From NCBI GenBank assembly GCA_964023205.1, contig OZ026835.1, positions 11,986,414-12,050,413 of the forward strand: a stretch of DNA of 64,000 nt, given 5' to 3'. Of the stretch, positions 1-15,400 are shown one piece after another. Under the pieces are notes generated by a model. It worked only from the letters and a program-made list of their open reading frames with translations, was not told where the DNA came from and searched no databases. The stretch is from Lutraria lutraria. Taxonomy: Eukaryota > Mollusca > Bivalvia > Venerida > Mactridae. Each line of letters opens with the position of its first letter. The first letter of the stretch is position 1. A program made the position numbers and the translations under genes.

Positions 1-450
1 TAAACATAGTACAATCATTATGGTACTTCTTGGCATTCAATCCTCAATGGAGTACCCTTAACAACTCATTTGTATCTGTTTGTTTACATTTATGTGGACC
101 ATATTTTGTATTTAAGAATATACTTACAAACATATTATTGAAACCTTACAAATCAAAGTATCACATAAAAATCGACAATAGATTTACACGATACATAATT
201 TGTTTTGTTCATTCTTATGAAATTTTATTCGGTTAAAGATAAGCCGTAAATTACCTTGTTGTGTTCTCGGCGACATGTTTTAACTTCGAGACAGATTTGT
301 AGGCACCTAATACCTTACGTTTATTCCTAATCAAATCAAAGTATTAACCAGTATAAAAGTATCAAAGTACAAACGTGTTATAATTTTGCTACATGTTTCA
401 TTACCTACTATTCTACATATATTCATAATGATTTTTGAATACTATTTCAG

Positions 451-3400
451 GGAGCAGAAGCGCCTCCTACACGGGTACAAACAGCTGATCGAATCAATGT
501 TATAAGACAGCATTTTGCAACATCAGGGATCCAGGCCTATCTCATCCCCAGCGAAGATGCTCATCAGGTATTCAGAGTTGCAGAATTGTTGTTACCTACG
601 AAATACGCCTCTCCGAAAATAATTTGAATTTACGTACCCACGAAATAACTGATTTTATGTCAAACTCAAGACATTTAGTACATGTACTATGGAAATTGAA
701 TACATCCAAAGTTAAAACATTTATGTACTTTATAATTATCATCAAAAGTTGCAAACTTCACGAATATCATTGTTTGCTTATTGACGATGCCAAGACAAAG
801 ATAAAACGAGTATTAATTGACATTGCGAATGAAACACATTCTAGCAACAAGTATAAGTTACAATTTCAATATCGAATCGTGCGTTACATCTAGATATTGA
901 AGATATCTAACAAGAAGTTCCAAGTTTATATAACTTGTGATCGAACAAAGATTTCAAATTTCATTTCCGCGTCCACCTGTATTACATCAATATGCTTGTC
1001 GGCGGTCTACATTACTGATTAGATTACCTTATCACTCGATTTGTTTACAAATTTCTGTTTCAATAATAATATCGTCGTATTAGAATAAAATGAAGAATAC
1101 CGAAAACTTCCGATAGAGATTTGGACTGGGAGACCGATCTCAAGTTTTATAACTTAGGGTCCAAAGTGTTAAGGAGCACTGTTTAATTCGTATAATCTAG
1201 GTAACTCTAACTGGTGTGCACAGAAAATGGCTTTTCTATAGAATTGCTCTCTTAAATGATAGAACGATACTATGGTTGCTTACACTGTTGTAATTATTTC
1301 CTTTAGATTTAATATATTTTTTTTCCTTTACGTATTACCCTACTTACAACATTTTGTTGTTATTTTCTCTCTTAGAGTGAGTATCCATCATCGTATGACA
1401 AGAGACGTGGTTTTATATCTGGTTTCCAGGGTTCCGCAGGTATATTTAAGGATTGCTTCTTATTTTTCGGGTGTTTTGCAGTATAAACGCACAGGCTAGC
1501 GCCCTTCACGGAATTTTCAAAACCCAGACCGAGACGTTCATACTGTATAATCGCCTTATATTTACATTTTCTCCTTTGTTTTCTTACATGCATCATTTTT
1601 GACCGTGCGAAAACGCTGATTTTTCGTGTTACTAGTGAACAAAACGTGGTAAGTTTCAGTCTTGACGCACGTGAAACACGTTCTGGATAAATTGTTACTA
1701 AATTTAGTCTTAATCTTAAAGTAAATTGCGCTTAGACCACAGTTGACACCAGCTGACCAATCACAGGACAGAAAAAGTGTTTTCTAAAACATGTAGATCA
1801 CAGTTAGCCGTTGTAAAAACATTCAGTATTACCTGTGTTCTAAGTCAGATAGATCTCTCGTAACTGTTGACTATGAAATTTACGGCTCGCTGCACTAGCT
1901 TCTTAATTTCATAGACAACAGTTACTCGTGATCTATCCTATACATATATAAGGCAAACATTATATAAATACAGTTTTATAGTTTCAATTAATGCTCGATT
2001 AAAGGTAAGACTTTCTCCATCAGGTTATGCTGTTGTTACGGTAGACAAGGCTGCACTCTGGACTGATGGAAGGTACTTCTTAGAGGCTGAGGATACTTTA
2101 GATTGTGGCTGGATTTTGATGAGACAAAGTAAGCCACTTTTGACATTATTAATGACATAATTTGACATACATGTACATGTATTAATTAAACGATTCGCTT
2201 CTAATGGAATTGTCAAATCACGTGGACACTAAATGTGTATGTAATACATAAATTTATTTTTTATTATTATCGGGGGCTCCATAAACAAATTACAGTCATT
2301 TATATAACATGGAAATAATTGTATCTTCCACTTGTAGGTGGTGAATGAAACCCTTTTCTTAAGTCTGTCCTAGTTCAAAGACAATTATGCTTTGAAAAAA
2401 TACCATAAATAATTACATGCACGAGGGTTGTCCCATCATAGTGTAGTTTTGGAAATTGTGGGATGTTTATATTTATATTCATACGCCATTTTCGGGACAG
2501 GCCTCGTAATTATATTGCGCCTCTTCGAGAATTTAGAAAAAAGATATATTATAACGCCCTGAATTTCATAAGCCCTTACACAGTGTATCTCGGGTAAACA
2601 TTGGTGCTAAAAATAATCAACTATTTACGTTTCAACGAAAACTCCCATTATTCCACCTACAAGTTTATAAATATTTACCATAGGATAAACATGGTTAACA
2701 TGGACTTAAAATAATAAATCAAAATTTAACTATTTTTCAGAACATTATAAATATCCCGTTGAATGGAAACTTGTGGATTGATTATGTTTTATCTATGTTC
2801 GTCAATCGCTACTTATTTAAGGACATGTATTGTATTGTAACATGCTACATGTGTATCTTTTTACAGAGGAAAAAGGTGTTCCAGTATTAACTGACTGGTT
2901 AAAGAATGAGTTGACACCCGGACAAAGTTTTGGTGCCAGTCCATTCTTGGTTAGCAGTTGTAAGTGAAATTATATCATATAGTTATGTTTAGTTCTTTTA
3001 TTTGTGTGTTTAAACAATGAAACACCTGTTACCATTGTACGTCTAAAATACGTAAAAAAAATTCCTTCATAGAATATTTAGACGTGGAGTTAGTTAGTTG
3101 TGAGCGATGATTTTTGTTACAGTATAAGGTTCAAGGTTATAAGTTTGTGAGCGATGTTCCAAACGTGTCCCACCTTTTTCGTGTGTCACATTAAAACAAA
3201 AACATACTTGTACACGTAAGCCTCAGTGAACACCTTTTGCTATGAAACTTGTATCAGAAATTATCTCAGTAACTATAACTATACCTTTAAATATGCATTT
3301 TGTATTTACGGAAATATTGTGTGTCGGGAGTCCTAATAAAAACCTGGACGAGGTATATGTACCATGTCCGGTAGCTGTTCAGACCGCTTACAGAAGATTA

Positions 3401-6400
3401 TTGGTTCTCCTAAGTTATAAGCCTTTCTCTTCAACCACTCACAAGAAATCACAATAACACGAAAGTAGGCGGAGTCACTTACCGAATGTAATACAGTAAA
3501 TCCCGTGTTAACGGCCACTGCAGAATAAAGTCCACCTGTCAACAAAGTCCACAGTATGTCTTTCCGAAGGGTGGCCATTTTTCGCAGGTTTGACTGTACG
3601 CAGACGATTGCGTTTGCGTGTAATTAACAATAGTTGTATTGTATTATAATGTTAACATTATTTGTTTTGTGTTAAAACAGCAACCTGGAAATCCTACAAA
3701 GAAGAACTAGCTAAATCAGGTATAAATATGGTACCAATAGAAGACGAACTGGTTGATAGATTGTGGTCAAGCGGTCTAGGGCGTCCACCTCAACCAAACT
3801 CGCCAATAAACGCCTTACCGATGCAGTTTGCTGGTAGGAAAACATTGGACTTTTATAGATAAATCTTGTATTCAATAATCATCATCTAATTATGCAGCGG
3901 TATGAAAGATATATTTATACAAAATTTATAGGGTATTAATTTTCTTTTTATATTTAAATGAGTTCACATCTATTCTCCATGAGTGAATTAACACTTCACT
4001 TCAATCGAGTCTCCAAATACGGCGGCATAAAACTTTACTTAATGAACTAGATAGAGACACTCCTCAAAATTTGTTTTTCAAGTAGAATGTTTTACTTACG
4101 GCAGGACGATCTTGGCAAGATAAAATAAAAGACATGAGAGTGGTAATGGAAGATGAAAGTGTCGACATGGTTGTGATAACTGGTCTGGACGAAACTGCTT
4201 GTAAGTAATTGCCAATACGGAAAAGTAATTACAGTAAAAACACGGTAATAATTAATTCGGATATAACGAAACATCGATCGGATGCAATTATATGTAGGAC
4301 ATTATTACGTAAACCATGCGATAGGTATAATGAAATACAAAAAGGATGAGTCGGGTGGACGGTGGTCTAGTGGTAACGCGCTGGGCTACTAAACGAAAGG
4401 TCGTGAGTACGAATCCTGCCTCCGTCTATCAATATTTTAGGGTACTTGTTTCAATGTCCCCAACCCAACTACAGAGCCAAGTATTGTGTTAAATTCACAG
4501 GAAGCGGATGAGGCATGTATCGGTGCTTTAAACCGGGCACGATAAAGAACCAGGAACAATTGTTCCAAAAATGCAGGGATATAAATGCCTGGTTCCCCTG
4601 TATCTTCTCTCCCCCCCCCCCCCCCCCTTTGTCTATGGGGCGGCTCTGAAATGACCATAGCTGTCGAATGAATTATTAAACAATATATAAACAAATATGA
4701 AGATGCAATTTTACGAGTCCCCGGGCATTACCAATACCCATTTCTACTGTATATAATAAATCATGTACTTCTGTTTTGCGTTTACTTCAGTCAGTGTAAT
4801 GTTTTCGACGGTACACAAATACCAAATCATTTTATTTCATTCAAATAGCAATGAAATGTTTCTAGATTTATTTATCATCTTTTCCTTATTAAACGTATTG
4901 GCACAGAAGCAGTCTCAAGTATGTAGCATTCATAAAACGAAGCCAGTAACCATTGCTTGATTACACAATGAATTATAATTTAACGAGTGTTAATATTTCT
5001 GTCTATATTTCAGGGTTATTCAACCTTCGAGCGAGTGATATTGATTATAATCCATTTTTCTTGTCCTATGCTATACTCACAAAAGATAAAATAATGTAAG
5101 TTGCTACCTTTAAACATATTACATAATTATTTATGTATTTCGAAATAGTTTTCTTTCAACTTTGATTAGTATAATACTATGAATTATCCATATTATATTG
5201 AAACATGTATTTGGTTCCACAGTTTGTGTCTCTATTTAAATGCCTTAAAAGTACTGCAAGGGTACAAAACAGTACTATAGAGACAAAATACTACTTTCGA
5301 CAATAAAAATAAATTACTTTGAATGAAGTTGTACCGTGTGGATGGTTTGATGGCCCAAAACAAAAATAAGCAAAAACCTTTCTAATGCTCATATTTTCGG
5401 ATATTTGAGCCCTTAAACACCTTACCTAGGATCAAGTAATTCTTCTAGACACGTCATTAACACACATACCCGAACGTACTGAAATAGACTTGGTGTCAAC
5501 CATACAACCAAGTACCATAATGTTAACATTGTTCTTAATACAAATATATATATATCTGTGTGGTACGTATATTTACAGTAAAAGCTGAGCATTGTCTTAA
5601 AACAGTTAAACACATATTACATAATTCTATTTAGCTTGTATGTATTGAACCATGGTACGAAACTGACCCAAAACTCCACGGATGAAGCTACTACAGTCAC
5701 CATGCAGAACCATTTAAATACAAACTCTGACGGAACATGTACTGGGATATCAGGCGATTGTGTCGAGGTAAACTTCTACTCGTGCGATATATCCTATATA
5801 ATCCGACATACAATTCTATTACGAATAAGATAATACTTCCTATCGTTTGTAAACATATGAAGCTATAAATGTTGAAATTTGAAGTTGTTTTCGCTCGCAG
5901 GGGAGGTAATTTAACCGTTGCTTACTCGAATTCGTTCACAGAGTTACCAGACTTAGTACATGTTTCCAGTAATCATACCCTCTCTAGAAGACGCACAATA
6001 AACCTATCAGTAACAATATCTATGTTAAGTACAACTAGTTCAAATTACAATACGCTTACGTATCCATTTTTACATAATATGAAATTTAAAAACTTAGGAA
6101 TGTCTTGAAAGTTTTTTGGAATATTTTCTAATTATTCAGGGATACACACTATCAGCTTTTCTACATTATCATACATACTACAATCCATATATGGCCCTTA
6201 ATTTAAACACCTACGTGTGCACACGATCGCTCATGCCAGAAAAAGTCATTTGATAAGAATACAGCCAGCTTGTGTTTGTAACTAGTAGGGCGCACAGAAG
6301 GTATAAATGCAACCTTTTTCAAAACAAATATTGTACAGAAACTTGGCCCCTATATCCATGATCGGTTGTAAGTTTGAAGCTTCACGTCCTTAAAAAGATA

Positions 6401-9400
6401 ACGGTACAAAAATGACTTGGTGTCAAGCCATGATTGCGAAAATCACAACATAGATAAATCATCAGTTCTGGGTGCAATTTATATACCAAGTAACCTCGTA
6501 AATATGATGATTTTCCTTCATAACCCGTCGTCCACTTATATCAGACTCTATGTGTTATGGGTAATTTGTCTCTTCAGAAAATCTATTACATAGGCCTATA
6601 TGGTTACCCTGGTAACATGTATTTTTGTATTAAAGGTAAAGGAATACAACCCGTCGACAGTGAAGAGTGACGTCACTACATTTTCTACGTCAGCGAGCAA
6701 AGTGTGGTTAAGTTATCAATGTAATTTTGCCATTTATTCCGCTGTTAATGAGGTAAGCCCATAAGGAAGACGTGTGTACAGTGTATATTCATTATATATT
6801 ATGTTAAAATAATGTTTTCAATGATCACTTGTCTGGATCATTCCATTGTAAGACGCTGTCGCCAAACACGATTGTTCCCCGGATGTTCTTTGCGCCATCG
6901 CCCTGAAGAAACGTATACGTATACATACACAGTGTGGGGAATCCACGTGACCTAGTGACGTCACAATGTTATCGTTACAAGCGCGTTTACAACCGTTTTC
7001 TAAAATTTTCTTGTAAAAATAACGTTCATTCTCATAACACTGTCAAACGGTTTGGACAAGAAAAGTAAAAAAGTAGAGGGCCTTCAGTGACAAAATTCTG
7101 AACCGGAGGTAGCCCTTTATGTAAGGAGTTGCAACAGTTATGTGGCTTTAAAAGAAAACGAAAAATAATGCACTTACGTGATGTTTTCCTAGTTAAATTG
7201 ACAGAAAACGCGCTTGTAACTATAACATTGTGACGTCACTAGGTCACGTGGATTCCCCACACCGATACACATGCTGCTTAAGTACGTAGAGATGACTTAC
7301 TAATTTATTAGTAGCTTGATAATTAGTGTCTGATCTTTGAATAGTAGGATGAAGAAACTCATCCAAACCATGTGTTGTTCTGTGGGGAAAACATTTACAT
7401 TGTTTTTTTCCTTGATATGCCGTGCAATCTTGTAATAATAACTCTTCTAGGGTACGAGTAGATATTTTTAAATCAACGACTGTAGTCATGGAAACAAAGA
7501 CATTCATTACGTAATCGTTTCAAGCAAAGTTGCTGTATATGGCATTGCTATATTTCAGAGTAAAATACACCAAGAAAACACACCAATGGCGGTGGCGAAG
7601 AGCAAGAAGAATGCGGTAGAGGTAGAAGGAATGAAAAAAGCACACGTAAATATACTTCATACAAACCTCTTAACTGATTGTCTTCCATGTTACATATAAA
7701 GTCAATTAGTGCAAAGGTATTTATGAGTTATTTTGTATTGACACTGACGTAGCAAAAAGTAATGACATTTACTCACAAAAGCCTTGTTACAGCCATATTA
7801 ACACGATCAGATGTGAATTCAAATTATTTATCCGTTGTTTAACGGCTATGGTAATTTCAGAGCCGCCCCAGAGAGAGAGGGGAGAAACGATGCCGGAGAA
7901 CCGGGTATTTGTAGCCCTACTCTTATTCGATTAGTTTTTTCTGGTTCTTTATCGTGCCCGATGTGAAGCACCGATACATGCCTAGCCCCTATTCAGGGGA
8001 TTTTCTAGATACAGTACTTAGATCGGTTACTACTATAGGGCATCGATCAATCACTGTGAAATCAAGATTAACATGATTTTAAATGTATGTTTGTAGATCA
8101 GAGATGCTGTTGCGTTGATTAGTTTCCTTGCTAAACTTGAGAAAGAAGTGAAGGAAGGTAAGGAATGGACTGAACTCAAAGCTGCTGAAGATCTTGATGA
8201 ACATAGACGGTAAATATATCAGCTTAAATCTAATTGTGTTCAGGGTAACATAAGGTCGCGCCATGTAAATTACATTGGATAAGAATATGCTTATAATAGG
8301 TGCTGCAAACATGATGCCTAAACCAAAACTTTAATGTTTATAATATTTATTATTACCAAGCAGTAGAAATCGTATTTCCAATTACATGTGCATTAATGTC
8401 GTTTCCTTTCTGAAAATAAAACACTAAGCCTGATATGGGGTAGATTAATCTTTTGAAGTTAAAGTTGAATAATGTTTTCTTCAAATATTTTGTTCTTTAG
8501 AAAGCTATTTTATAAAGTGTGGCTATGGTAACAATACAGGAGAAACAAGCTGTACTTATAAGACAAATCCTACCGTAAATGATGTGAAAATGTCATTTTA
8601 TAAGTATTTTTCATTATGTTTTTCAAAGCGAACAAAGCATTTAATTTAAAGGACTAAAATCGCGACAAATCAAATTAGTAGCCAGGAAAATAAAAAACAC
8701 CATCACATTCGTTACAAAATATGTTACGTGTGTATTTGATTCCCGCTACATGTGATCACAATGTGTAACTAATGTGGCATACATAATCACATTTGAATAT
8801 GATCTGTTACGTATAAAGCATACACTATCAAAAGTTATCTAAATTAACCACAATACCACACATATATCTACAAGTAACACATATTTGTAAGTGAAACGGG
8901 AAATGAAAACTTACGGAATGTAACAAACGAACATTCTATAACATGGTTGAGAAGGGATGGGAAAATATATCCTTAACAAATGTTCAGAATGTATAAACAA
9001 GAGAGGAGAAAAATGTTTGTCAAAAAAAGATAGCCAGGAATGGGTTTGACACATTGGATGTCTATGTCTGATTCATATAAAGGGAAATATGGGATCCAAG
9101 ATTTTACAAAGTCTCTGCTACAAAGAACTGTACTGACAATAAAGCCCGGGTTTATTAGGAATTCACCATGTGCGATAAAAGGAGATTTTAACAACGAAGA
9201 CCAAATGAACAATAAATAATAAATACTGCAGTCAAACATGTGAACAACGGCCACCATTTAGAAATCATTATATGACCTTTATAGACATGTGGCCTTTATT
9301 CGGAGGTCATTTTGCAATAATCAATCAATTACGGTTATAAAATAATGACATTTATTCATAGGGTGGTATTTATAATAAGGTGGCTGCTTATACAGGTTTA

Positions 9401-12400
9401 ATTTAATTTGATATTAACAAAACCTACATAGATTGCGTTACCTTGGCAATAAAGGTATTTCATCTTCCTTCTTCAGTGGAAATAAATAAATTATCGCTTT
9501 AATTATCACAATGTTTTACAAATTAGTTGGACATTAAACACAACACAGATTAAAAAGAAATATCGTAATGTATCCATTGGCAACCTTTTCATCAAAACCA
9601 TCCTTTGCGTAATTAAATCGAGAGAGATATGACTGGCACTATGACAATGACGTGTGCAAATGATACTAGTAGTACATGCTTTATGACGCCATAACAAGAA
9701 ACATAAGGGTCGTCGGTTAATATTGCCATTTAATTAATCAGTGTATCAATCGACTCAAAGGCTAATGTGGGTGGTTTTATCTCGTCTTGAACAATATATA
9801 TCAAATCAGTATCAAGTCCTCTTCTCAGTGCTATTGTTATGACTGCTGTACGTGAAATGTCCATAAATGTCCCTGATTTATAGTTTTCATTTATGGTCTT
9901 AATTAATTAAAACAAGTGTTATGGTGTGATTCGACAAATAAGAGGAAACATAATATTACTTTGACACATAGTGTCACGTCTTGGAACTCGAAAATGAATT
10001 AAAAAGTTGATCAAATATTATTATCAACACATGGTTTAGGTTCGTCAACAGGCTGCATAGCATGTAAGAATCCATTTTTAAATACTAGTACAGTTGCACA
10101 AAAACTTACGACATAATATATAATAAAACATCACACTGTTTATTCAGAAAAAAGGTTTGCATTGCTTTGTTATAACCATGAAATTTCAACTTTAATTATA
10201 TGCTGTACACTGTATCCTGTAACAGCAAAGTACGTTTCAGAATTGAGTTTTCTTTTCTACGCTTATCAACAGATCTTTTTATGTTAAGGAATCAAACCAA
10301 CAATAGGGGTCAGAGCTTTGCCCCTATTTCCGCCTCTGGACCGAATGGGGCTAAACTTCATTATTCTCCAACTACAGTCACTGACAGAAGTATAAACACA
10401 CGAGAGTGGTACTTACTTGACACCGGTGGCCAGTACTTGTAAGTGGCATGGGAAACAATTGTCTGATGTTTGGAGCATACTCGATTTTTTATGTTTTTGC
10501 AAGACTACTGTTATGCACGATTTATATGCTTGTCATTTATCACAACTCTGTTGTTTACGCATGCGCATTGTAATGCATTATTATTGTTAGTGGCGTCACA
10601 AGACGATGTTCGCTCATGGAGAGTTTAAGCCACACTTAGGCAGGCATTCAAAAGAATATTGGTTTGCTATTGTACAATCTAGACTTTTGACTGTGTGTAG
10701 GTAGATTGATAGACCTTTTTTGTTTATAAATATAACATTCCTGAACTGATTCGTAAAGCCAAAAAAAAGAAAATAAAACAACATTTTTTATTTGTCAAAA
10801 TCATTTTTCTATTATTTTTGAATTAGTTTGTCGCATAACCGCAAACCAATATTTTTCAGAATGGCCTAATTGCAATACAAATGTAAAACAGAATATTTTA
10901 TTGTTACTTTCAGACAGCAAAAGTACAATCGTGGTTTGAGTTTCAATACTATTTCAAGTTCCGGTTCAAATGGGGCAATCATTCATTATTCTGTGTCTAA
11001 CTTAACTAGTATAGATTTAACAACTAATGATCTGTATTTACTTGATTCTGGTGGACAATATCTGTGAGTAATGTTACACATTATATTTGTAATAGAATGA
11101 TCTTATGTTAAACAATATATCACATATATATACATGTATCTACTAAACTCAAAGTACCTCAATAGATATTTATAAATATACGAAACAGACTGAGAAAAAA
11201 AACAGACAGACAAACAGACAGACAGACAGACGGACGGACGGATGTTTTTAATTGCATCTTCGTGTGATTTCGTACGAAATACTGTTAAAATATTCAGATA
11301 TTGATTGTTTCTGCAAACGCGTATAACAACATAGTCTTTGAATTTTATCAGAAAAATTAACAAAGATAGTATACGAATATTTGTATATTTTGTTTGCACG
11401 CTGAGTAAACTGTGATCTTTTTGTTTCATATTTGTTGTGTAAATTGTGTAGCATGAATTTGCAAGATTTCTTTCTTTCTATTTTGAATAACGTCGTGAGT
11501 AAGCGTTATGAGTTATGCTTTTAAAAAGCTGCGTATTTTTTATCGTTTAGTTCTGAATGCGTCACAGTTGTTTTTAATGTATTGTTGTATTTAAAGTATA
11601 TATATATTAATTATACAGCAAATTAACTGTACAAAACACCTGCTTTTTGATTAGCTCGAGTTGATTAATTACTAAATAAGAGCCAGTCAATTCCAATCCG
11701 AGTATTTAAGCTCTGATATATGTTTCTAGACATCGATACTATTCTTTACGGAATAAAAACAAAAGTAAATTGACAATGTATCTGTATCTAACTTCAAACT
11801 GTACCAATGACAATTAACAAAGAGGTATTGTTTAATTGACTCTGTTAGTAACATATGTGATATACCAAATGTATCATGATACCAATTTAATGTCTATGAA
11901 GGCGCATATTTGAAAGTGCATAGTATTTATAACAACGCAACATTATCCACTGTTTTGACATCTATTGTTAGTAAATGCGAGGTGTTTATTTACACGCACA
12001 TTGTTAGTGATATGATATTTTTTAAAGTAAATCTACTAGTGATATGGTATTTTTATAGTAATCAGACTATTTTATAATAATTATTGTAAAGAGTCTCTTG
12101 TAATTCAAGATTGAATGGTTGTGTACTTATTTAATTATTTTGTTATATGGTGTATGTTATATGTATGTATATAAATGAGATGGTTATAAATAAATAAATA
12201 AATCTATCATACAGGGATGGTACTACTGATGTAACAAGAACACTCCATTATGGTACACCTAATGAATTTGAGAAGGTATTTGCTTATTTCTTATCTCCCC
12301 TGTTGAACTCCTCTTACACAAACCTGCAACTGGTGCGTGCTATGACTAAGTGAGCTCACTAGATATAAAAAATTATCCTTAGTCAATACTAATTTAATAG

Positions 12401-15400
12401 TCTACGTTTCCTATTATTGTAGTATTTATATATAAAAAAACAATTACATTTGAATTAAAGACGACATGACGTTTTATTGTAGGAGTGCTATACACGTGTT
12501 CTGATGGGGCATATCAATTTATTCCAAGCAATATGGCCTTCTGGACTTAAAGGTCAGTTTACCTTTATATATTGTTTTATATCTATCATACTCTTTGACT
12601 GCCTTCCGGTGTATTTCGGAACGTTTGGCGGACCCACGGAATATTGTTTTGCTGAATAAGGGAAGGCTATCATAAACAAGTGGAATGCCATCACAATAAT
12701 TCAGGATTCATGAATATACAATTGCAGCCGGAGATGCCAGTCAAAAGAGAACGGCAAGCATCCATATTGCGTTTCAACCTTAAATCAGTTTTGAAATCTA
12801 AAAGTAAAGCAGTCTAAAGTATATTAAGTGTATCTAAAGGTGTATTTTCATTAATCGTGGGTATATACACAGGTAATAATGGGGTGTTTCTGATATATTG
12901 ATAAAGTGTATTTTTGGAGCCGGTTAATTTCCATGTGAACATAAAATGACAAGATTTCTGTTGAAAACCAAACATTTCGCATAGAGAGAGATTCTAGAGA
13001 AAGAATATTCTTAAACCTTATCAAATATAGTTGTATCCAGCACTGCAATAAGTGTAATTAATAATACAGCGGACTGTTTGCATTCTTATTTCAGTGTAGG
13101 TATGATATGTTATACTTAATATGTAGTGATATTGACGGTTTGTTTCCTAGGTTACGTGTTGGATACCTTAGCTCGTAGTCCACTGTGGGATGTTGGTTTA
13201 GTGTACAGACATGGTACTGGACACGGGATTGGAATGTACCTTAGCGTGCATGAAGGTATTTACGAAATATTATTTCTACTTTTCACTCAATACAATTAAA
13301 ATTACGTGTAAGTGTACGGCCGTTTTCATCAGTGCTTGAATTACATTCGGGAGGATATTTGACCAGACCATTATTCCATGATTCTGTATAGTCTGGTACC
13401 CGTCTCCAATCTTACAGTATTGGGTAAGATTGGAGACGGGTACCAAACTAGATTCAAGTACCTTGATCTTTTCAAGTAATTGCCTACTATTTGTACGAAG
13501 GATTGGCAGTGGATGCCAGCATTACACATAGTTTTTCAAATAAAAGTAACAAAAATATTCTGGACGTTTATTGATCTAATTAATTTATCTAGAAATGCTA
13601 ACTTCTGGAGGAATGTACGAAAACACACCAGCAATCATAAACGGTTAACACTTTTAGTGGCGGACAAAATTCATAAATGCATTTGTATTTTCAACTTTCA
13701 AATTACAGTATACATGTATGTATGTAATGTACACTGAAATCAATACGATACCATTTTCCAAACCGGTTGGCTTTTGTGGCTCTCCAGTTTTTGTATGTTC
13801 CTGTGTGTTGAGTGAGTCTGGAGTTTTTGGGTCTTGCGTAGATGGCAATTTTTGTATGTAATTTGTCCAACAATACTTTTTCTGATCAATAATTTGTTGT
13901 CACTCTCGGCAAAATGGTACGATTTCATATTTTACAAAATGATATTTTATGTAGGATTATTTTATTACAGGTCCGGGAAGGATCTCCTCTTCTCAAGCCA
14001 AACATGGAGATAATCCCTTGGATGAAAACCAGTTCTTTTCTGATGGTGGGTTCATCAGCATATCATCTTAAATCTTCTCAAATATAAAAGTCTGAATGTC
14101 ACTTTTTACGGACATTTTGATAAGTTTTTGAATACTAACAATAAGTCAAAACTACATAGATTTAATTGTTTTATTCAACCTTTTTGTTTAGAAAACAATT
14201 TTTCTAAAATATAATTTTTAAAATCATTGAATCACGTATAATTATTTTTGGCTATAAATCCTTCTACTAGGCATCTATATTATTGTGATTCCAAATATTT
14301 GTTTACATTGTTTTGTGTGTTCTTATAGAACCTGGTTATTATGAAGATGGGAAGTTTGGAATACGATTGGAAAACATTGTTAGAGTTGTGAATGCAACAA
14401 CGGAGGTACATGTATATGATTCATTCAATGTTATACTCATTTGCAACACTATTGCAATGAATCCAAAATATGATAGAATTTAGCTGCATTTTACATTATA
14501 TTTTTCGCAAAACATAAGTTCTATTAAGTAATGGTTCTTCCTATTTCACCTCGTCGTTTCCGATTAATCAGACCCCTTTGTGTCATCTCAATGGAGTGCA
14601 GTACAGGCAACACATGTCTCGGATTGGATACTTGATGTTTAAGCTTTTGAGGGTTTTACTCCGTTGAAAAAAGTTATATACGGTGGCCGGTTAACATTAC
14701 CAGTTTTCCTGGACTGTATTCAGTACTAACCTACCCTTTGACAAGGAGCTTGCAACTTTCATAGAAGGGTATTACCTGCCGCGACCGGCAGTCCAGTCCT
14801 CTAACCACTTCAGCATGGCCGCAGTCTAGATATTTGAGTGTGAAAATGGATTAGAATTGGAATTCAAGTAAAAACCACCTATAAAACCTTCCACTTTATA
14901 CCTAAAGCATGATTCGCCATGTCAATTACATTGAAAATATTAGTACCAAAACCCAAGCTCATTTTACTTCCATCGCTGATTTCATGGTATCATAATTCAT
15001 TTTGTCAATATTTCATTGTATTAACATCTTTGACAAATTTAGTGGAATTTACAAATAACATGATGAAAAGCACTGTCTGTGATAAATCCTTTTGGAAATT
15101 GTTTAAAGCCCCATAAGCTTTTTGCTATAGAAAAATACATGCTAAAAAACAAACAATTGCTGATAATTATTACCGACGAAACGAGCCCTATGTCTTCTTA
15201 AAACACTCATTTCACTGTGATTTTTGCTTTTGTAAACTTGAAATATGTAGAGGGCGTGACGTCACTACATACGACGTGTGCATAACTTGATGCGGGGAAA
15301 CACAGCTGTTCTATAAATAGTATTTGTTTCAATGATATTGAAAAAAATACGATATTGGTTTTGGAAACATTTTTTCTTGCTATTAAGTATGCACGTGAGG

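Noticed and set aside
4351..4430. Functional tRNA gene
   Set aside because: Box A and box B-like parts exist, but the anticodon arm does not fold well and a SINE body with related copies follows.
10200..10288. Extension of exon 12a upstream to the ATG at 10200
   Set aside because: Alignment with 12b and the phase requirement place the acceptor at 10287-10288. The upstream acceptor at 10271-10272 leads to an in-frame stop.
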